A stretch of 64,000 nucleotides of DNA from Roseimicrobium gellanilyticum (GTDB lineage Bacteria; Verrucomicrobiota; Verrucomicrobiia; Verrucomicrobiales; Verrucomicrobiaceae), in contig NZ_QNRR01000018.1 in assembly GCF_003315205.1 (NCBI RefSeq), forward strand, positions 1 through 64,000, written 5' to 3'. The notes beneath the pieces were generated by a model that worked only from the letters and a program-made list of their open reading frames with translations, was not told where the DNA came from and ran no database searches. The first letter of the stretch is position 1. Each line of letters opens with the position of its first letter. The translations under genes and the position numbers were made by a program. Positions 16,670 through 26,209 of this stretch are shown here, piece after piece.

Positions 16670-18151
16670 ATGATGCTTATGTCCCGAACCCGCCGCAATC
16701 GATTCCACCCGCATGGTGGAGCGCTTGGACCCATCCTCTTGATCCTGGTGGCACTGGCCATCAGCGGGGCGGTGTTTTTCTTCTTCACGAAGAAAAAAAT
16801 CGACGCTCAGCGCGAAGCGGCCATGGCGGAACAAGCCGCTGCGGAAGCTGCGGCCCAACAAGCCGTCAACGCTCCCGGTGCTGCAGCACAAACACCCGGA
16901 GCCGGAACTCAAGCCGCCGGGCAGCCCGCCGCCGCGCCAGCACCCGCTCCCGCCCCTGTGCTTGGCTTTGCTCGACCCGTGGATGTCGCGGAGCAACTCG
17001 CCCGCAGCATGATGATCGGTGACTTGCCGGCAGCGGCGAAGATCATCTCGGGCGGCGATCCTTCCCAGGAAGCTGGAGCCATGGCAGCTCTGAACAAAAT
17101 CAAAGAACTGGGCTACAAGCCAGTGCAACCCGATCTCATCCAGACCATCGGGCAAGTAGGGCCGGCGGTACGCCTCGGCATTCCGCTGATAAAGGCCGGC
17201 GGCGGCCAGGAGCAAATCCGCATCCAGATCGATGTGCAGAAGGATCCCGACATGGGATGGAAAGTGGGCACCGTGCGCCTGCCGAAGGAACTCGAACAGG
17301 TCATGGCTGCCGTCACGCCGCCGGTCACCGCTCCACCGACCATCAATCCTCAGGGAGGTGCTCCCATTCCCCCGAGCACGCCCGCTGCGAAACCCCTCTT
17401 TGTGCTGGAGGCACGGCCGGATGCCATCGTCTTCGCCAGCGATTTCGTGGGCCACCTGCTCAAGCTGGACTATGACGCGGTGAACCGCCTGGTGGACAGT
17501 GAGCGCGTTCCACCCATGAAGGTGGCTGGCCTGTGCATTGTCTTCGAAGATGGAAAGTACAAGCTGGCCGGTTCCAAGCCACTCGTGGTCACCGTGGCCA
17601 CGGAGAACACGAGCTGGATCATCGCCAAGGTGCAATCCGACCTGCTCAAGGAGGAGACGGAATTCGGCCTGGAACTGGAGAAGAAGGGAGACGGCTGGCG
17701 TGTCATCGGCCTGAACCTCTCCAAGCTGCTGGCAGACAATGCCCGCTCCTCCACCGCCGCGGGCGTACCCTACACCCCGCTGGTGCAGAACCCCAAGGGC
17801 GGTGAGAGCATTGCGCTCTACTACGAGTACGATTCCGACATCCTCCACCCCCGCGCCCAGACCCAGCTCAAGATCATCGCCAGCATCCTGAAGAACAGCC
17901 CGACCCGGAAGATCAAGATTGGTGGTCATACAGACGCCCTTGGGGCAGATGCGTACAACCTGGCCCTTTCCAAGAAGCGTGCGGACGCGGTGAAGCAATT
18001 CTTCCTGGATGAAGGGGTGCCGGTGGCGCAGATCGAGACCATCGGCTTCGGCAAGGCAAACCCCCTGAGCCCAAATGTGAAGGGGGATGGCACGGACAAC
18101 CCTGAGGGCCGCTCCCGCAACCGTCGCGCGGAAATCCTGCTGGATTTTTAA
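16670..18151 (+). CDS. OmpA-family peptidoglycan-binding membrane protein
   Basis: The product is 493 aa from ATG 16670; ATGs at 16673 and 16679 are also possible, and the region before 16670 is not protein-like. One transmembrane helix (GPILLILVALAISGAVFFFF) is followed by an Ala/Gln-rich coiled coil and a Pro/Ala linker. A middle region of about 250 residues has no recognised domain but appears to hold two related segments with KxGDGWRV/DMGWKVG endings. The C-terminal OmpA/MotB domain has the typical Asp and Arg of peptidoglycan binding in KIGGHTDALGADAYNLALSKKRADAV and NPEGRSRNRRAEI. The protein probably tethers the inner membrane to peptidoglycan. Confidence 0.88.
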   Translation: MMLMSRTRRNRFHPHGGALGPILLILVALAISGAVFFFFTKKKIDAQREAAMAEQAAAEAAAQQAVNAPGAAAQTPGAGTQAAGQPAAAPAPAPAPVLGFARPVDVAEQLARSMMIGDLPAAAKIISGGDPSQEAGAMAALNKIKELGYKPVQPDLIQTIGQVGPAVRLGIPLIKAGGGQEQIRIQIDVQKDPDMGWKVGTVRLPKELEQVMAAVTPPVTAPPTINPQGGAPIPPSTPAAKPLFVLEARPDAIVFASDFVGHLLKLDYDAVNRLVDSERVPPMKVAGLCIVFEDGKYKLAGSKPLVVTVATENTSWIIAKVQSDLLKEETEFGLELEKKGDGWRVIGLNLSKLLADNARSSTAAGVPYTPLVQNPKGGESIALYYEYDSDILHPRAQTQLKIIASILKNSPTRKIKIGGHTDALGADAYNLALSKKRADAVKQFFLDEGVPVAQIETIGFGKANPLSPNVKGDGTDNPEGRSRNRRAEILLDF

Positions 18152-18194
18152 TCCACGCGAAGAATCAGCGGTTTGCAAAGGCATCGCTCCCACT

Positions 18195-18264
18195 GAAAGG
18201 GGGGCGGGTGAAAGGTCGTTTGGATTTGCCTGCTTTTCAGGCAGGCCATCCCCTTTCCTTTTCC
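18195..18264 (+). terminator. Likely nested-stem terminator after the OmpA-domain gene
   Basis: The inner stem TGCCTG (18227-18232) pairs with CAGGCA (18238-18243) across a CTTTT loop. An outer stem pairs GAAAGGGG (18195-18202) with CCCCTTTC (18250-18257), followed by a pyrimidine-rich run. It lies between the OmpA-domain gene and the next start at 18276. The tail is C/T-rich rather than pure T. Confidence 0.5.
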
Positions 18265-18275
18265 TTCAACCGCTC

Positions 18276-21200
18276 ATGACCAGACTCACCCGCACTCTCC
18301 TTGCCGCCAGCTTCCTGGTGGCCGGCGTCCCTGCTGCGCTCCGCGCAGAAACTCCCAACTGGATCTGGGCCGCCGCCGATGCCAAGCCGAACCAGAAAGT
18401 CTTCTTCCGAAAGACCTTTGAGGTGAATCCGAGGGACACCGTGCGTCTCTACGCCGCCAGTGACGACTCCATGACCGTCTACGTGAATGGCAAGGAGGCA
18501 CTGAAGGGCACGGGCTGGGACAAAATCCAGGTGAAGGACCTGAGCCCTTTCACCTCCAATGGACGGAACGTCATCTCCGTGGAAGCGGGCAATGGCGGCA
18601 ATGACAAGGCCGGTCTGCTGGTGAAGGTGGTGCTGGAAACTCCCAAGGGCGTGCGCGAAGTGGTCAGCGACGGCTCCTGGAAGCAGAGCGACAAGGCGGA
18701 AGACGGCTGGAAGAACGCCGACTTCAAGGACAAGGAATGGAAGCCCGCCTTCGTGGTGGCCAAGCTGGGCGAAGGTCCCTGGAAGAAAGTCACCAATGAC
18801 ACCCTCGCGCAAGCCGCAAACCTCAAGGCTCCCGAAGCCACGGCGGTGAAGGACATCAAGATCAAAGAAGGCTTCAAGGTCGAACTCCTCTACAGCGTGC
18901 CCATGGCGGAGCAGGGCTCCTGGGTAGCCACCTGCTTCGACGACAAGGGCCGTCTCATTGTGAGCGACCAGTATGGCAAGCTCTACCGGGTGACCCTTCC
19001 TGCACTGGGCGGCAAGGCCACCGACACCAAGGTGGAAGCCATCCCGGCGGAAATCGGCGAAGCGCAAGGCCTCGTGTATGCCTTCGGCTCGCTGTATGCG
19101 ATTACGAACTCGGACAAGTATCCACGTGGCCTGTGGCGCATCCAGGACACGAATGGCGATGACCAGTTCGACAAGGTGGAACAGCTCCGCGCCTTCCCCA
19201 ACAAGGGCGGCGAACACGGACCACACGCTGTGGTGGTGGGTCCCGATGGCAAGTCGCTCTACTGCATCGTTGGCAACCAGACTCCGATCACGGAGCTGAA
19301 CAGCAGCTGCGTTCCACAGCATTGGGATGAAGATCGCCTTCTCGCCCCGCTCATCGGTCGCGGCTTCATGCGTGAAGTGATGGCTCCCGGTGGCTGGGTG
19401 GCGAAGACGGATCCCGAAGGCAAGAACTGGGAGCTCATCTGCACCGGCTTCCGCAACGAATATGACGCCGCCTTCAACAAGGATGGCGATCTCTTCACCT
19501 TCGATGCGGACATGGAGTGGGACTTCAGCGTGCCCTGGTACCGCCCCACCCGTGTGTGCCACGTGCTCAGCGGCGGTGAGTACGGCTGGCGCTCGCTTTC
19601 GAAGAAGTGGCCCGTGCGCTGGGAGGACAACCTCCCCCCGACTGTGGACATCGGCCCGGGCTCTCCCACCGGCGTGGGTTTTGGTTATGGCGCGAAGTTT
19701 CCGCAGAAGTATCAGGACGCCTTCTACATCTGCGACTGGAGCTACGGCAAGATGTACGCCGTGCACCTGAAGAAGAGCGGTGCCGGATACGCCGCGGACT
19801 TCGAGGAGTTCATGGCTGCCCAGCCGCTTCCGCTGACGGACGTGCTGATTTCCCCGAAGGATGGCGCCATGTATGTCACCATCGGTGGTCGTCGTGTACA
19901 GAGCGGTCTGTATCGCGTGACCTATGCAGGAGACACCGCTGCTACCGCCAAGGCACCTGCCATGACAAAGACCGGCGGCGGCAAGCTTTCCCTCAAGGAA
20001 CTGCAGGCTGCCACGGTGGAAACGAAAGCGGTGGGCTTCGATGGTGCTGCCGGTGGCGCAGACTCCACGGAAGCGCTGCACAAGCTGCGTCGCGAGCTTG
20101 AGGCTTATCACAAGACCGATGCCAAGGCCGTGGACTTTGCCTGGCCGCACCTCGGTCACGAGGATCGCTTCATCCGCTTCGCGGCACGCATCGCACTGGA
20201 GCATCAGCCCGTGGAGAGCTGGAAGGATCGTGCGCTTAACGAAACCAATCCGCGCGCTTCACTCACCGCGCTGATGGCACTGGTCCGCAGTGCCAAGGGT
20301 GACAAGGCGCTGCTGCCGTTGGTGCTCGCCTCGCTGGACAAGATCGACTTCGCCACGCTTAAGGGCATCGATCGTGAAACGTACGTGCGTGACTACTACC
20401 TCGCCTTTGCCCGCCTGGGTGAACCCGAGGCAGCGTTGAAGGAGAAGACAGCGGCGAAGCTCTCGAAGCTTTTCCCCACCAGTGATCCCTGGCTGAATGT
20501 GGACCTCACCGAGGTGCTCACCTACCTGGGTGACGCCGCGTTCCTTCCGAAGGCCGTGGCCCTCGTGGACACTGCTCCCACGCAGGAAGAGCAGATTGCT
20601 CACGCCATGAGCCTGCGCTTCGCAAAGAACGGATGGACGCCCGAGCTGCGCGAGCGCTTCTTCAAGTGGGTCTGCCTGCGCGCTCCCACGTACAAGGGTG
20701 GCGCGAGCTTCAGCCTCTTCATGCAGGACATCCGCAAGGACGCCGAAGCCGGTCTTACCGATGCCGAGAAGGTGGCTCTCAAGCCCGTGCTGGAAGCAAA
20801 GCCCGATGTGCAGACGCCCCAATTCACCTTCACGCCGCGCAACTTCGTGAAGAACTACACCATGGCGGATCTCGATCATCTCCTCGGTGTGGGTCTGGAA
20901 GGTGGGCGCAACTTCGACAACGGCCGCAATCTCTTCGGCCAGGCTACGTGCTTTGCCTGTCATCGCTTCGGTCAGGAAGGCGGCGCCATCGGACCCGACC
21001 TCACCAGTGTGGCCGGCAAGTACAGCGTGCGTGACCTCCTGGTGCACATCGTGGAACCGAGCAAGGAAATCAGCGATCAGTACGGCCAGCTCGAAGTCAC
21101 CCTTAATGACGGCAGCAAGGTCTTCGGTCGCATCATGAACCTCGCCGGTGATCGCATCACGCTAAACATCAACATGATGGATCCCAACGCCACCCAGGCC

Positions 21201-21350
21201 GTGGATCGCAAGCTGGTGAAGAGCATGGAGCAGAGCAAGGTGAGCATGATGCCCCCCGGCCTGCTGAACACGCTGAGCGAAAGTGACATCCTGGACCTCA
21301 TGGCCTACCTGCTGAGCAAGGGGAACAAAGAGGATCCCATGTTCAAGTAA
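18276..21350 (+). CDS. Large PVC-type secreted heme protein (beta-propeller + HEAT-like + cytochrome c)
   Basis: The product is 1024 aa from ATG 18276, chosen because it gives a signal peptide (RTLLAASFLVAGVPAALRAE). The first 150 residues resemble a galactose-binding-like beta sandwich (TVRLYAASDDSMTVYVNGKEALKG). A sorbosone/glucose dehydrogenase-like beta-propeller (about 180-560) follows, with GLVYAFGSLYAITN, FPNKGGEHGPHAVVVGPDGKSLY and GGEYGWRS. Helical HEAT-like repeats (about 600-850) lead to a C-terminal cytochrome c with CFACHRFGQEGGAIGPDLT, then IVEPSKEISDQY and ILDLMAYLLS. This order is typical of the PVC-type CxxCH heme proteins abundant in Planctomycetes and Verrucomicrobia, thought to oxidise sugars extracytoplasmically. 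The substrate is unknown. Confidence 0.9.
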   Translation: MTRLTRTLLAASFLVAGVPAALRAETPNWIWAAADAKPNQKVFFRKTFEVNPRDTVRLYAASDDSMTVYVNGKEALKGTGWDKIQVKDLSPFTSNGRNVISVEAGNGGNDKAGLLVKVVLETPKGVREVVSDGSWKQSDKAEDGWKNADFKDKEWKPAFVVAKLGEGPWKKVTNDTLAQAANLKAPEATAVKDIKIKEGFKVELLYSVPMAEQGSWVATCFDDKGRLIVSDQYGKLYRVTLPALGGKATDTKVEAIPAEIGEAQGLVYAFGSLYAITNSDKYPRGLWRIQDTNGDDQFDKVEQLRAFPNKGGEHGPHAVVVGPDGKSLYCIVGNQTPITELNSSCVPQHWDEDRLLAPLIGRGFMREVMAPGGWVAKTDPEGKNWELICTGFRNEYDAAFNKDGDLFTFDADMEWDFSVPWYRPTRVCHVLSGGEYGWRSLSKKWPVRWEDNLPPTVDIGPGSPTGVGFGYGAKFPQKYQDAFYICDWSYGKMYAVHLKKSGAGYAADFEEFMAAQPLPLTDVLISPKDGAMYVTIGGRRVQSGLYRVTYAGDTAATAKAPAMTKTGGGKLSLKELQAATVETKAVGFDGAAGGADSTEALHKLRRELEAYHKTDAKAVDFAWPHLGHEDRFIRFAARIALEHQPVESWKDRALNETNPRASLTALMALVRSAKGDKALLPLVLASLDKIDFATLKGIDRETYVRDYYLAFARLGEPEAALKEKTAAKLSKLFPTSDPWLNVDLTEVLTYLGDAAFLPKAVALVDTAPTQEEQIAHAMSLRFAKNGWTPELRERFFKWVCLRAPTYKGGASFSLFMQDIRKDAEAGLTDAEKVALKPVLEAKPDVQTPQFTFTPRNFVKNYTMADLDHLLGVGLEGGRNFDNGRNLFGQATCFACHRFGQEGGAIGPDLTSVAGKYSVRDLLVHIVEPSKEISDQYGQLEVTLNDGSKVFGRIMNLAGDRITLNINMMDPNATQAVDRKLVKSMEQSKVSMMPPGLLNTLSESDILDLMAYLLSKGNKEDPMFK

Positions 21351-21363
21351 GTCCTGCATTTTA

Positions 21364-21390
21364 GGCGGCACCTGAGGTGCCGCCTTTTTT
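21364..21390 (+). terminator. Strong rho-independent terminator
   Basis: A perfect 9-bp stem GGCGGCACC / GGTGCCGCC with a TGA loop is followed by six T. It lies 14 bases after the PVC heme protein stop and ends that unit before the next gene. Confidence 0.93.
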
Positions 21391-21475
21391 GTCCCCAGTC
21401 ATGACCATGCTACACCGATGGTGGCCAAGAATGCATTGCATCAAAGCGGCCTTTGCAGATGATGTTCCCAATTCT

Positions 21476-24043
21476 ATGACTCTTGTCAGGCGGAAGCTTC
21501 TTCCTGATCTCAGCGGCGTCGCAATCGCCGCTCTCTTGCTCTCGTGTCTCAGCCTGCCACTGTGGGGCCAGAGCGATGAAGATGACATCCCTGCTCCCAA
21601 GGCGGAAGTGACCCTCCTGCACCAGAAAGCCATGGTGCGCCTGTACGAACCGGATGAGCGACCGCCGAAGGCCGTCTTTGTGTTCGGCTCCGGCGATGGT
21701 GGGTGGTCCGCCTGGGAAGATGCGGCCAGCCACTGGCTGCGGGATGCGGGGATCTATGTAATCGGATTCGATCTGCGTGAGTACGCAGAAAAGGATTATG
21801 ACCAGCAGAAGCTCGGCCGGGACATGGCCACGCTGGCCAATGAAGCCACTACACGGGGCGGGGGCGATGCCACCACGCCCATCATCTACGGCGGGTGGAG
21901 CATGGGCGCAGTGCAGGCCGTGCCGGCAGGGGCATTCGCAGGACGCCCCTCGAGCTTGAAGGGGCTGGTCCTGATGAGCGCGGATAGCCGGGGACGGTAC
22001 GGGTTGCGAGCCTCAGATGAGCTTGGCATCACGCCCACGGGACAGGGCACATTTGGCCTTTCAGACTTCAGCAAGAATATCGCCGGCCTCCGGATCGCAC
22101 AATTCCATGGCGGAGCGGACTTCATGGCGTCAACGGCCTGGATACAAGGCCTGACCTCGCCGCATCAGCTCTACATCATGCCGGGAGCGAACCACGGCTT
22201 CGATGGTCCGGACGACAGCTTCGCGCCGCTGCTGCTGCGCGGGGTGGACTGGGTGCTGGGGGATGATGCGGCCGTGGCGCTCCCCCCTGAGCATAACCTT
22301 CCCTTTGGGCTCTCGCCCTTGTGGCCCGCAGCGGCGCTCGCGATGGGTCTCGCGATCTTTTTCATCGTGTCGCGCCGGCACTCCATCCGGGTGTTGGTAC
22401 TCGCGGTGGCCATCATGGGTGCGGTGGATCTGCTGGAAGCCTTGTTCCAGAAGCCACCAGGGGTGCTGGCGTGGATGGAGCAGTGGGTTCCTCTGGGAGT
22501 GACGGAGAAGAGCCGCCTGCTGCTGCTGCTCTCCGGGCTGGCGCTGCTCTCGCTCGCGCGCGCACTGCGCCGGAGGAAACACATCGCATGGATGCTGGCG
22601 CTGGGCATGCTGAGCATCTCCGCCGTGCTGCACCTTGCCCGTGCGTTTGACTGGCACCACACGCTCGCGGCCGTAGTTTTGATTATACCTCTGGTGCGAT
22701 GGAGAAAGGAATTCATCGCCCGCTCGGATGCACCCTCAATGCGACTGGGCTGGATCATGGCAGGCGTGCTTGCCCTGGCACTGTTCGTCTATGGCACCAC
22801 GGGATTGCGGCAACTCAGCGAGCGCGGCAATTTCGGTGAGGCGCTCTCATGGTCCCAATGCGCCCAAGGCGCGGCCGCAGCCGTTGTGATGCAGAAGTCC
22901 GAGCTGGACCGCGATGGCAGCCGTGATGCGCGCAGCTTCCTGGCGACGTTGCGGGCCGGCAGCCTGGTGAGCGCCCTTTTCGTGCTGGCGCTTCTGCTGC
23001 GTCCCGTACTGAAGCGCCGCTTCCCTGAGGCCACCGATGAAGAGCGCGCAAAGGTAAAGAGCATCATTGCGACCCACGGCGCCGATCCGATGGATGGATT
23101 CGCTCTGCTGTCAGACAAACGATACTTCTTCAATGAGGATGGCGACGGCGTGGTAGCCTATGCCTTGTGGAGGAAGTTCGCCGTGGTGCTGGCGGATCCC
23201 ATTTGCGATCCCTCGAAGCGAGCTGAGATGGTGCGGACCTTCAGCCAATTCTGCACACGTCAGGACTGGGAACCTGTCTTCTACTGCTCCCATGTGACTC
23301 ATCGGACGCTCTATGAGGAGTTGGGGTTCGTGACTTTTAAAGTGGGTGAAGATGCGCGACTCGACACGGGTGAGTTCAAGCTCCAGGGCGGCAAGTTCCA
23401 AAACCTCCGCACGGCGCGAAACAAGGCGCAGAAAGCAGGCCTCACCTTCCAGTGGTATGATGCCAGGCCGCATCCGGATCATGGACTGGAGGCCCAGGTG
23501 CAGCTCATCTCCCAACATTGGCTCGACCTGAAGCACGGCGGGGAAATGACCTTCGACCTCGGTGCCTTCAATCTGGACTTCATCCGCGAGCACGGCTGCG
23601 CGATCGTGCGCAATCCGGAGGGCCGCATTGAGACCTTCGCCACCTGGCTCTGCTACGGTGATGGCAAAGGACGCTGCCTGGATCTCATGCGCGGGCGCAA
23701 TGAGTTCAAGGATGTGATGGACTTCCTCATCGTGGAAGCCATCGATCACTTCAAGGCCGGTGGCGTGAAGGAGGTGAGCCTGGGCAATGCCCCCCTCGCC
23801 AACGTCGATGTTGTGGAAGGAGAAAAACTCGAAAGCCGCGAGGAGCGCGCCGTGAAGTTCCTCTTCGACAACTTCGACAAATTCTACGGCTACAAGAGTC
23901 TTTTCAACTTCAAGAAGAAGTACCTTCCCGACTGGCAGGGACGCTACCTGGCCTATCGCCCGCGCGTGAGTCTCGCCATGGTGGGCCTTGCCATTGCGGG
24001 CGTACACTTGCCTCGTGGCTTTGTTGGGCTGGTGAGATCATGA
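21476..24043 (+). CDS. VirJ/AcvB-like hydrolase fused to MprF/LpiA-like aminoacyl-PG synthase
   Basis: The product is 855 aa from ATG 21476, chosen because a signal/anchor helix (VAIAALLLSCLSLPLWGQ) follows; ATGs at 21401 and 21407 are alternatives. Residues about 45-265 are an alpha/beta hydrolase resembling VirJ/AcvB: FGSGDGGWSAW, a GWSMG nucleophile elbow with Ser about 142, Asp about 215 (GGADF) and His about 240 (GANHG). About seven membrane helices (280-525) come next. Residues about 535-840 match the DUF2156/LPG-synthase C domain of MprF/LpiA (FALLSDKRYFFNEDGDGVVAY, then VFYCSHVTHRTLYEELGF, and GGKFQNLRTARNKA). In rhizobia and Agrobacterium the synthase (LpiA) and the periplasmic hydrolase (AtvA/AcvB) are separate genes of one operon. 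Here both appear in one chain, presumably making and removing aminoacyl-phosphatidylglycerol. The membrane part is shorter than the 14-helix MprF, so flippase activity is doubtful. Confidence 0.85.
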   Translation: MTLVRRKLLPDLSGVAIAALLLSCLSLPLWGQSDEDDIPAPKAEVTLLHQKAMVRLYEPDERPPKAVFVFGSGDGGWSAWEDAASHWLRDAGIYVIGFDLREYAEKDYDQQKLGRDMATLANEATTRGGGDATTPIIYGGWSMGAVQAVPAGAFAGRPSSLKGLVLMSADSRGRYGLRASDELGITPTGQGTFGLSDFSKNIAGLRIAQFHGGADFMASTAWIQGLTSPHQLYIMPGANHGFDGPDDSFAPLLLRGVDWVLGDDAAVALPPEHNLPFGLSPLWPAAALAMGLAIFFIVSRRHSIRVLVLAVAIMGAVDLLEALFQKPPGVLAWMEQWVPLGVTEKSRLLLLLSGLALLSLARALRRRKHIAWMLALGMLSISAVLHLARAFDWHHTLAAVVLIIPLVRWRKEFIARSDAPSMRLGWIMAGVLALALFVYGTTGLRQLSERGNFGEALSWSQCAQGAAAAVVMQKSELDRDGSRDARSFLATLRAGSLVSALFVLALLLRPVLKRRFPEATDEERAKVKSIIATHGADPMDGFALLSDKRYFFNEDGDGVVAYALWRKFAVVLADPICDPSKRAEMVRTFSQFCTRQDWEPVFYCSHVTHRTLYEELGFVTFKVGEDARLDTGEFKLQGGKFQNLRTARNKAQKAGLTFQWYDARPHPDHGLEAQVQLISQHWLDLKHGGEMTFDLGAFNLDFIREHGCAIVRNPEGRIETFATWLCYGDGKGRCLDLMRGRNEFKDVMDFLIVEAIDHFKAGGVKEVSLGNAPLANVDVVEGEKLESREERAVKFLFDNFDKFYGYKSLFNFKKKYLPDWQGRYLAYRPRVSLAMVGLAIAGVHLPRGFVGLVRS

Positions 24044-24285
24044 GCAACCATGGTGATGCCAACCGGCCGGCTGGTTTCCGCAAGTGAAGCACGCTGGCAG
24101 CGCGAAGGTGGCAGGAAAAGTGTGTAACGTCCGCCCCATTTTCCGGATGTTATCAAAGATCCGAGGGGGCTCGGCGTCATGCCATTCGTTCTTACTGTGA
24201 CACCCATTGCAGCAAGTGTTCCCGCATGTCGCCGGCCCTGGACACAAGGCGCCCTTCAGCAATGAATTTCTCACGTATTCCCTGT

Positions 24286-26022
24286 ATGAGAGTCCTCACA
24301 CATACTCCCCCTCTGCTTGTGCTGCACATGGCCCTGCTCACCCTCGCCGCTTCAGGAGCCGACCAAAATTCCGAACTCTGGGGTGCCTCGGGAGAAAAGT
24401 GGACCCCGGCCAGCCGGCTCCCTGACTTTTCCCAAGCAGGATACCGCAGAGGCGAAGAGCTATACCGCATCCCGAAGAAGACCGTCTCCGTCAAAGACCT
24501 CGGCGCGAAGGGTGATGGGAAAACGGATGACACCAAGGCCTTCAAGAAGGCCATCTCCGGCCCGGACAAACTGGTTCTGATTCCGAAAGGGCGATATGTG
24601 CTCTCGGACATGCTGGAGATCACGGAGCCACGCGTCGTGCTGCGTGGGGCGGGTCCGCTGGAAACCGTGCTGTTCTTCACACGCCCACTCCAGGAGATCA
24701 AACCCGCCACCGAGCAGACAGGAGAAGGGAAGATGACATCGGTGTATTCGTGGAGCGGCGGCCTCATCAGTGCGAAGGGGGCACAACCACCCACCAAAGG
24801 CTCGCCAGTGGAGGTGACCGCCGAAGCAAAGCGCGGTGACATGAAGCTGACGGTAGGCTCGCACCGCTTCAAAGTAGGAGACGAGGTCATGCTGGTGGTC
24901 ACGGACACAGCCGAGCAATCGCTGCTGCACTACCTCCATCGGGGTCAGGGAAAGGACATCCGCTCCAATTGGAAGAAGGTGAATTCCCAGGTATTCCGGG
25001 TCACTCAGGCGGGCGCCAAGGAAATCACGCTGGACCGGGGGCTGCGATTTGATGTGAAGCTGGAGTGGATTCCCAATGTCTGCCTGTTCAGTCCCGAGGT
25101 CACCGACGTGGGCGTGGAGGAGTTGGGCTTTGAGTTCCCTGCCCAGGCGTACAAGGGTCACTGGGAGGAGGTGGGGTACAATCCCATCGAGTTCACCCGC
25201 AATGTCGCGCACTGCTGGGTCCGCAATGTGCGTGTGTGGAATGCGGACAGCGGCCCTTTCATCTCCGGCTGGTTTTGCTCCGTGGATGGCATCTTGTTCG
25301 GCGCGGATGCCGGTCGCAATTTCGCCGGTGGGATCTCCGGCCATCACGGAGTGACGTTCGAAGGAAGCGACAACCTGTGCACGAACTTCAAGTTCGAGAC
25401 AAAAATGTTTCACGACGTGACCCTGCAAAACGGCGCCATGGGAAATGTCTTCTCGAAAGGAAGCGCACCCGATTTCAATATGGATCATCACAAGGGTGCG
25501 CCCTACGAGAACTTGCTCACCGACATCGATGCAGGCGAAGGAACGCGACTCTTCCAGTCCGGCGGCGCGGGCGGCTACGGGAATCACACCGCCGCGGGAG
25601 CCACCTTCTGGAACATCCGTAGCAAGCAGCCGACGAACTGGCCGGAGCAGTACTCCCTGGATGCCATGAATCTCGTGGCAATGAACACTCAGGGTGCGGA
25701 AGTGAAGACGCCAGATGGCCGATGGATGGAATCCATCCCCCCAGGCAGCATCGCGCCGGCGGATCTTCATCTTGCGATGCGGCAGAAGCGTCTGGGCCCT
25801 CGTGCGCCCGCCACAGTGGCAGCGGCACCGCCTCGGAACGGTGGAGTGCAGCAGTGGAAAAGCACGGACGGACGAGTGATCGAGGCGCAGTTCGTCGGAC
25901 TCCAGGGCGACCAGGTGACCCTGGTGCGGGGAGGCCAGTCGTTCGTCGTTCCGATGGTTCGACTGGCACCGGAAAGCCAGGTACAGGCGCGCAATCTGGC
26001 AGGATCAAATCCCACGCCGTGA
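24286..26022 (+). CDS. Secreted pectate-lyase-fold (GH28-like) protein with SHD1-like tail, copy 1
   Basis: The product is 578 aa from ATG 24286; ATGs at 24226 and 24262 are in frame but less like a signal peptide (VLTHTPPLLVLHMALLTLAASG). The N-terminal pectate-lyase-3/GH28-type opening VKDLGAKGDGKTDDTKAF is followed by LVLIPKGRYVLSDMLEI and a right-handed beta-helix. HHGVTFEGSDNLCTNFKFET and FNMDHHKGAPYENLLTDID are probable helix-turn blocks. The last 50 residues (VQQWKSTDGRVIEAQFVGLQ...VPMVRLAPESQ) resemble the SHD1-like domain common in secreted PVC proteins. The GH28 catalytic Asp cluster is not clearly recognisable, so activity is uncertain. It has a tandem paralogue downstream. Confidence 0.8.
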   Translation: MRVLTHTPPLLVLHMALLTLAASGADQNSELWGASGEKWTPASRLPDFSQAGYRRGEELYRIPKKTVSVKDLGAKGDGKTDDTKAFKKAISGPDKLVLIPKGRYVLSDMLEITEPRVVLRGAGPLETVLFFTRPLQEIKPATEQTGEGKMTSVYSWSGGLISAKGAQPPTKGSPVEVTAEAKRGDMKLTVGSHRFKVGDEVMLVVTDTAEQSLLHYLHRGQGKDIRSNWKKVNSQVFRVTQAGAKEITLDRGLRFDVKLEWIPNVCLFSPEVTDVGVEELGFEFPAQAYKGHWEEVGYNPIEFTRNVAHCWVRNVRVWNADSGPFISGWFCSVDGILFGADAGRNFAGGISGHHGVTFEGSDNLCTNFKFETKMFHDVTLQNGAMGNVFSKGSAPDFNMDHHKGAPYENLLTDIDAGEGTRLFQSGGAGGYGNHTAAGATFWNIRSKQPTNWPEQYSLDAMNLVAMNTQGAEVKTPDGRWMESIPPGSIAPADLHLAMRQKRLGPRAPATVAAAPPRNGGVQQWKSTDGRVIEAQFVGLQGDQVTLVRGGQSFVVPMVRLAPESQVQARNLAGSNPTP

Positions 26023-26209
26023 ATCATCACGGCTCCGGCCCCCCGGACCGCATTCAGGTCCTCTGCACGCTCAACCTCAAGACATCACCCTCGACCTTCA
26101 CCACATCATCGGGCGGCACACTAGGTGCTCTCGTGCCAGTAAGTACATGACTCCGTCGCAAAAAATCACTTTTTTTGCGCTTCCGGGACGTCACTTCTCG
26201 CATGTAGCC

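Noticed and set aside
16328-20204. Long minus-strand frames opposite the OmpA-domain and heme protein genes
   Set aside because: They are shadows of the plus-strand genes, which carry signal peptides and family motifs.
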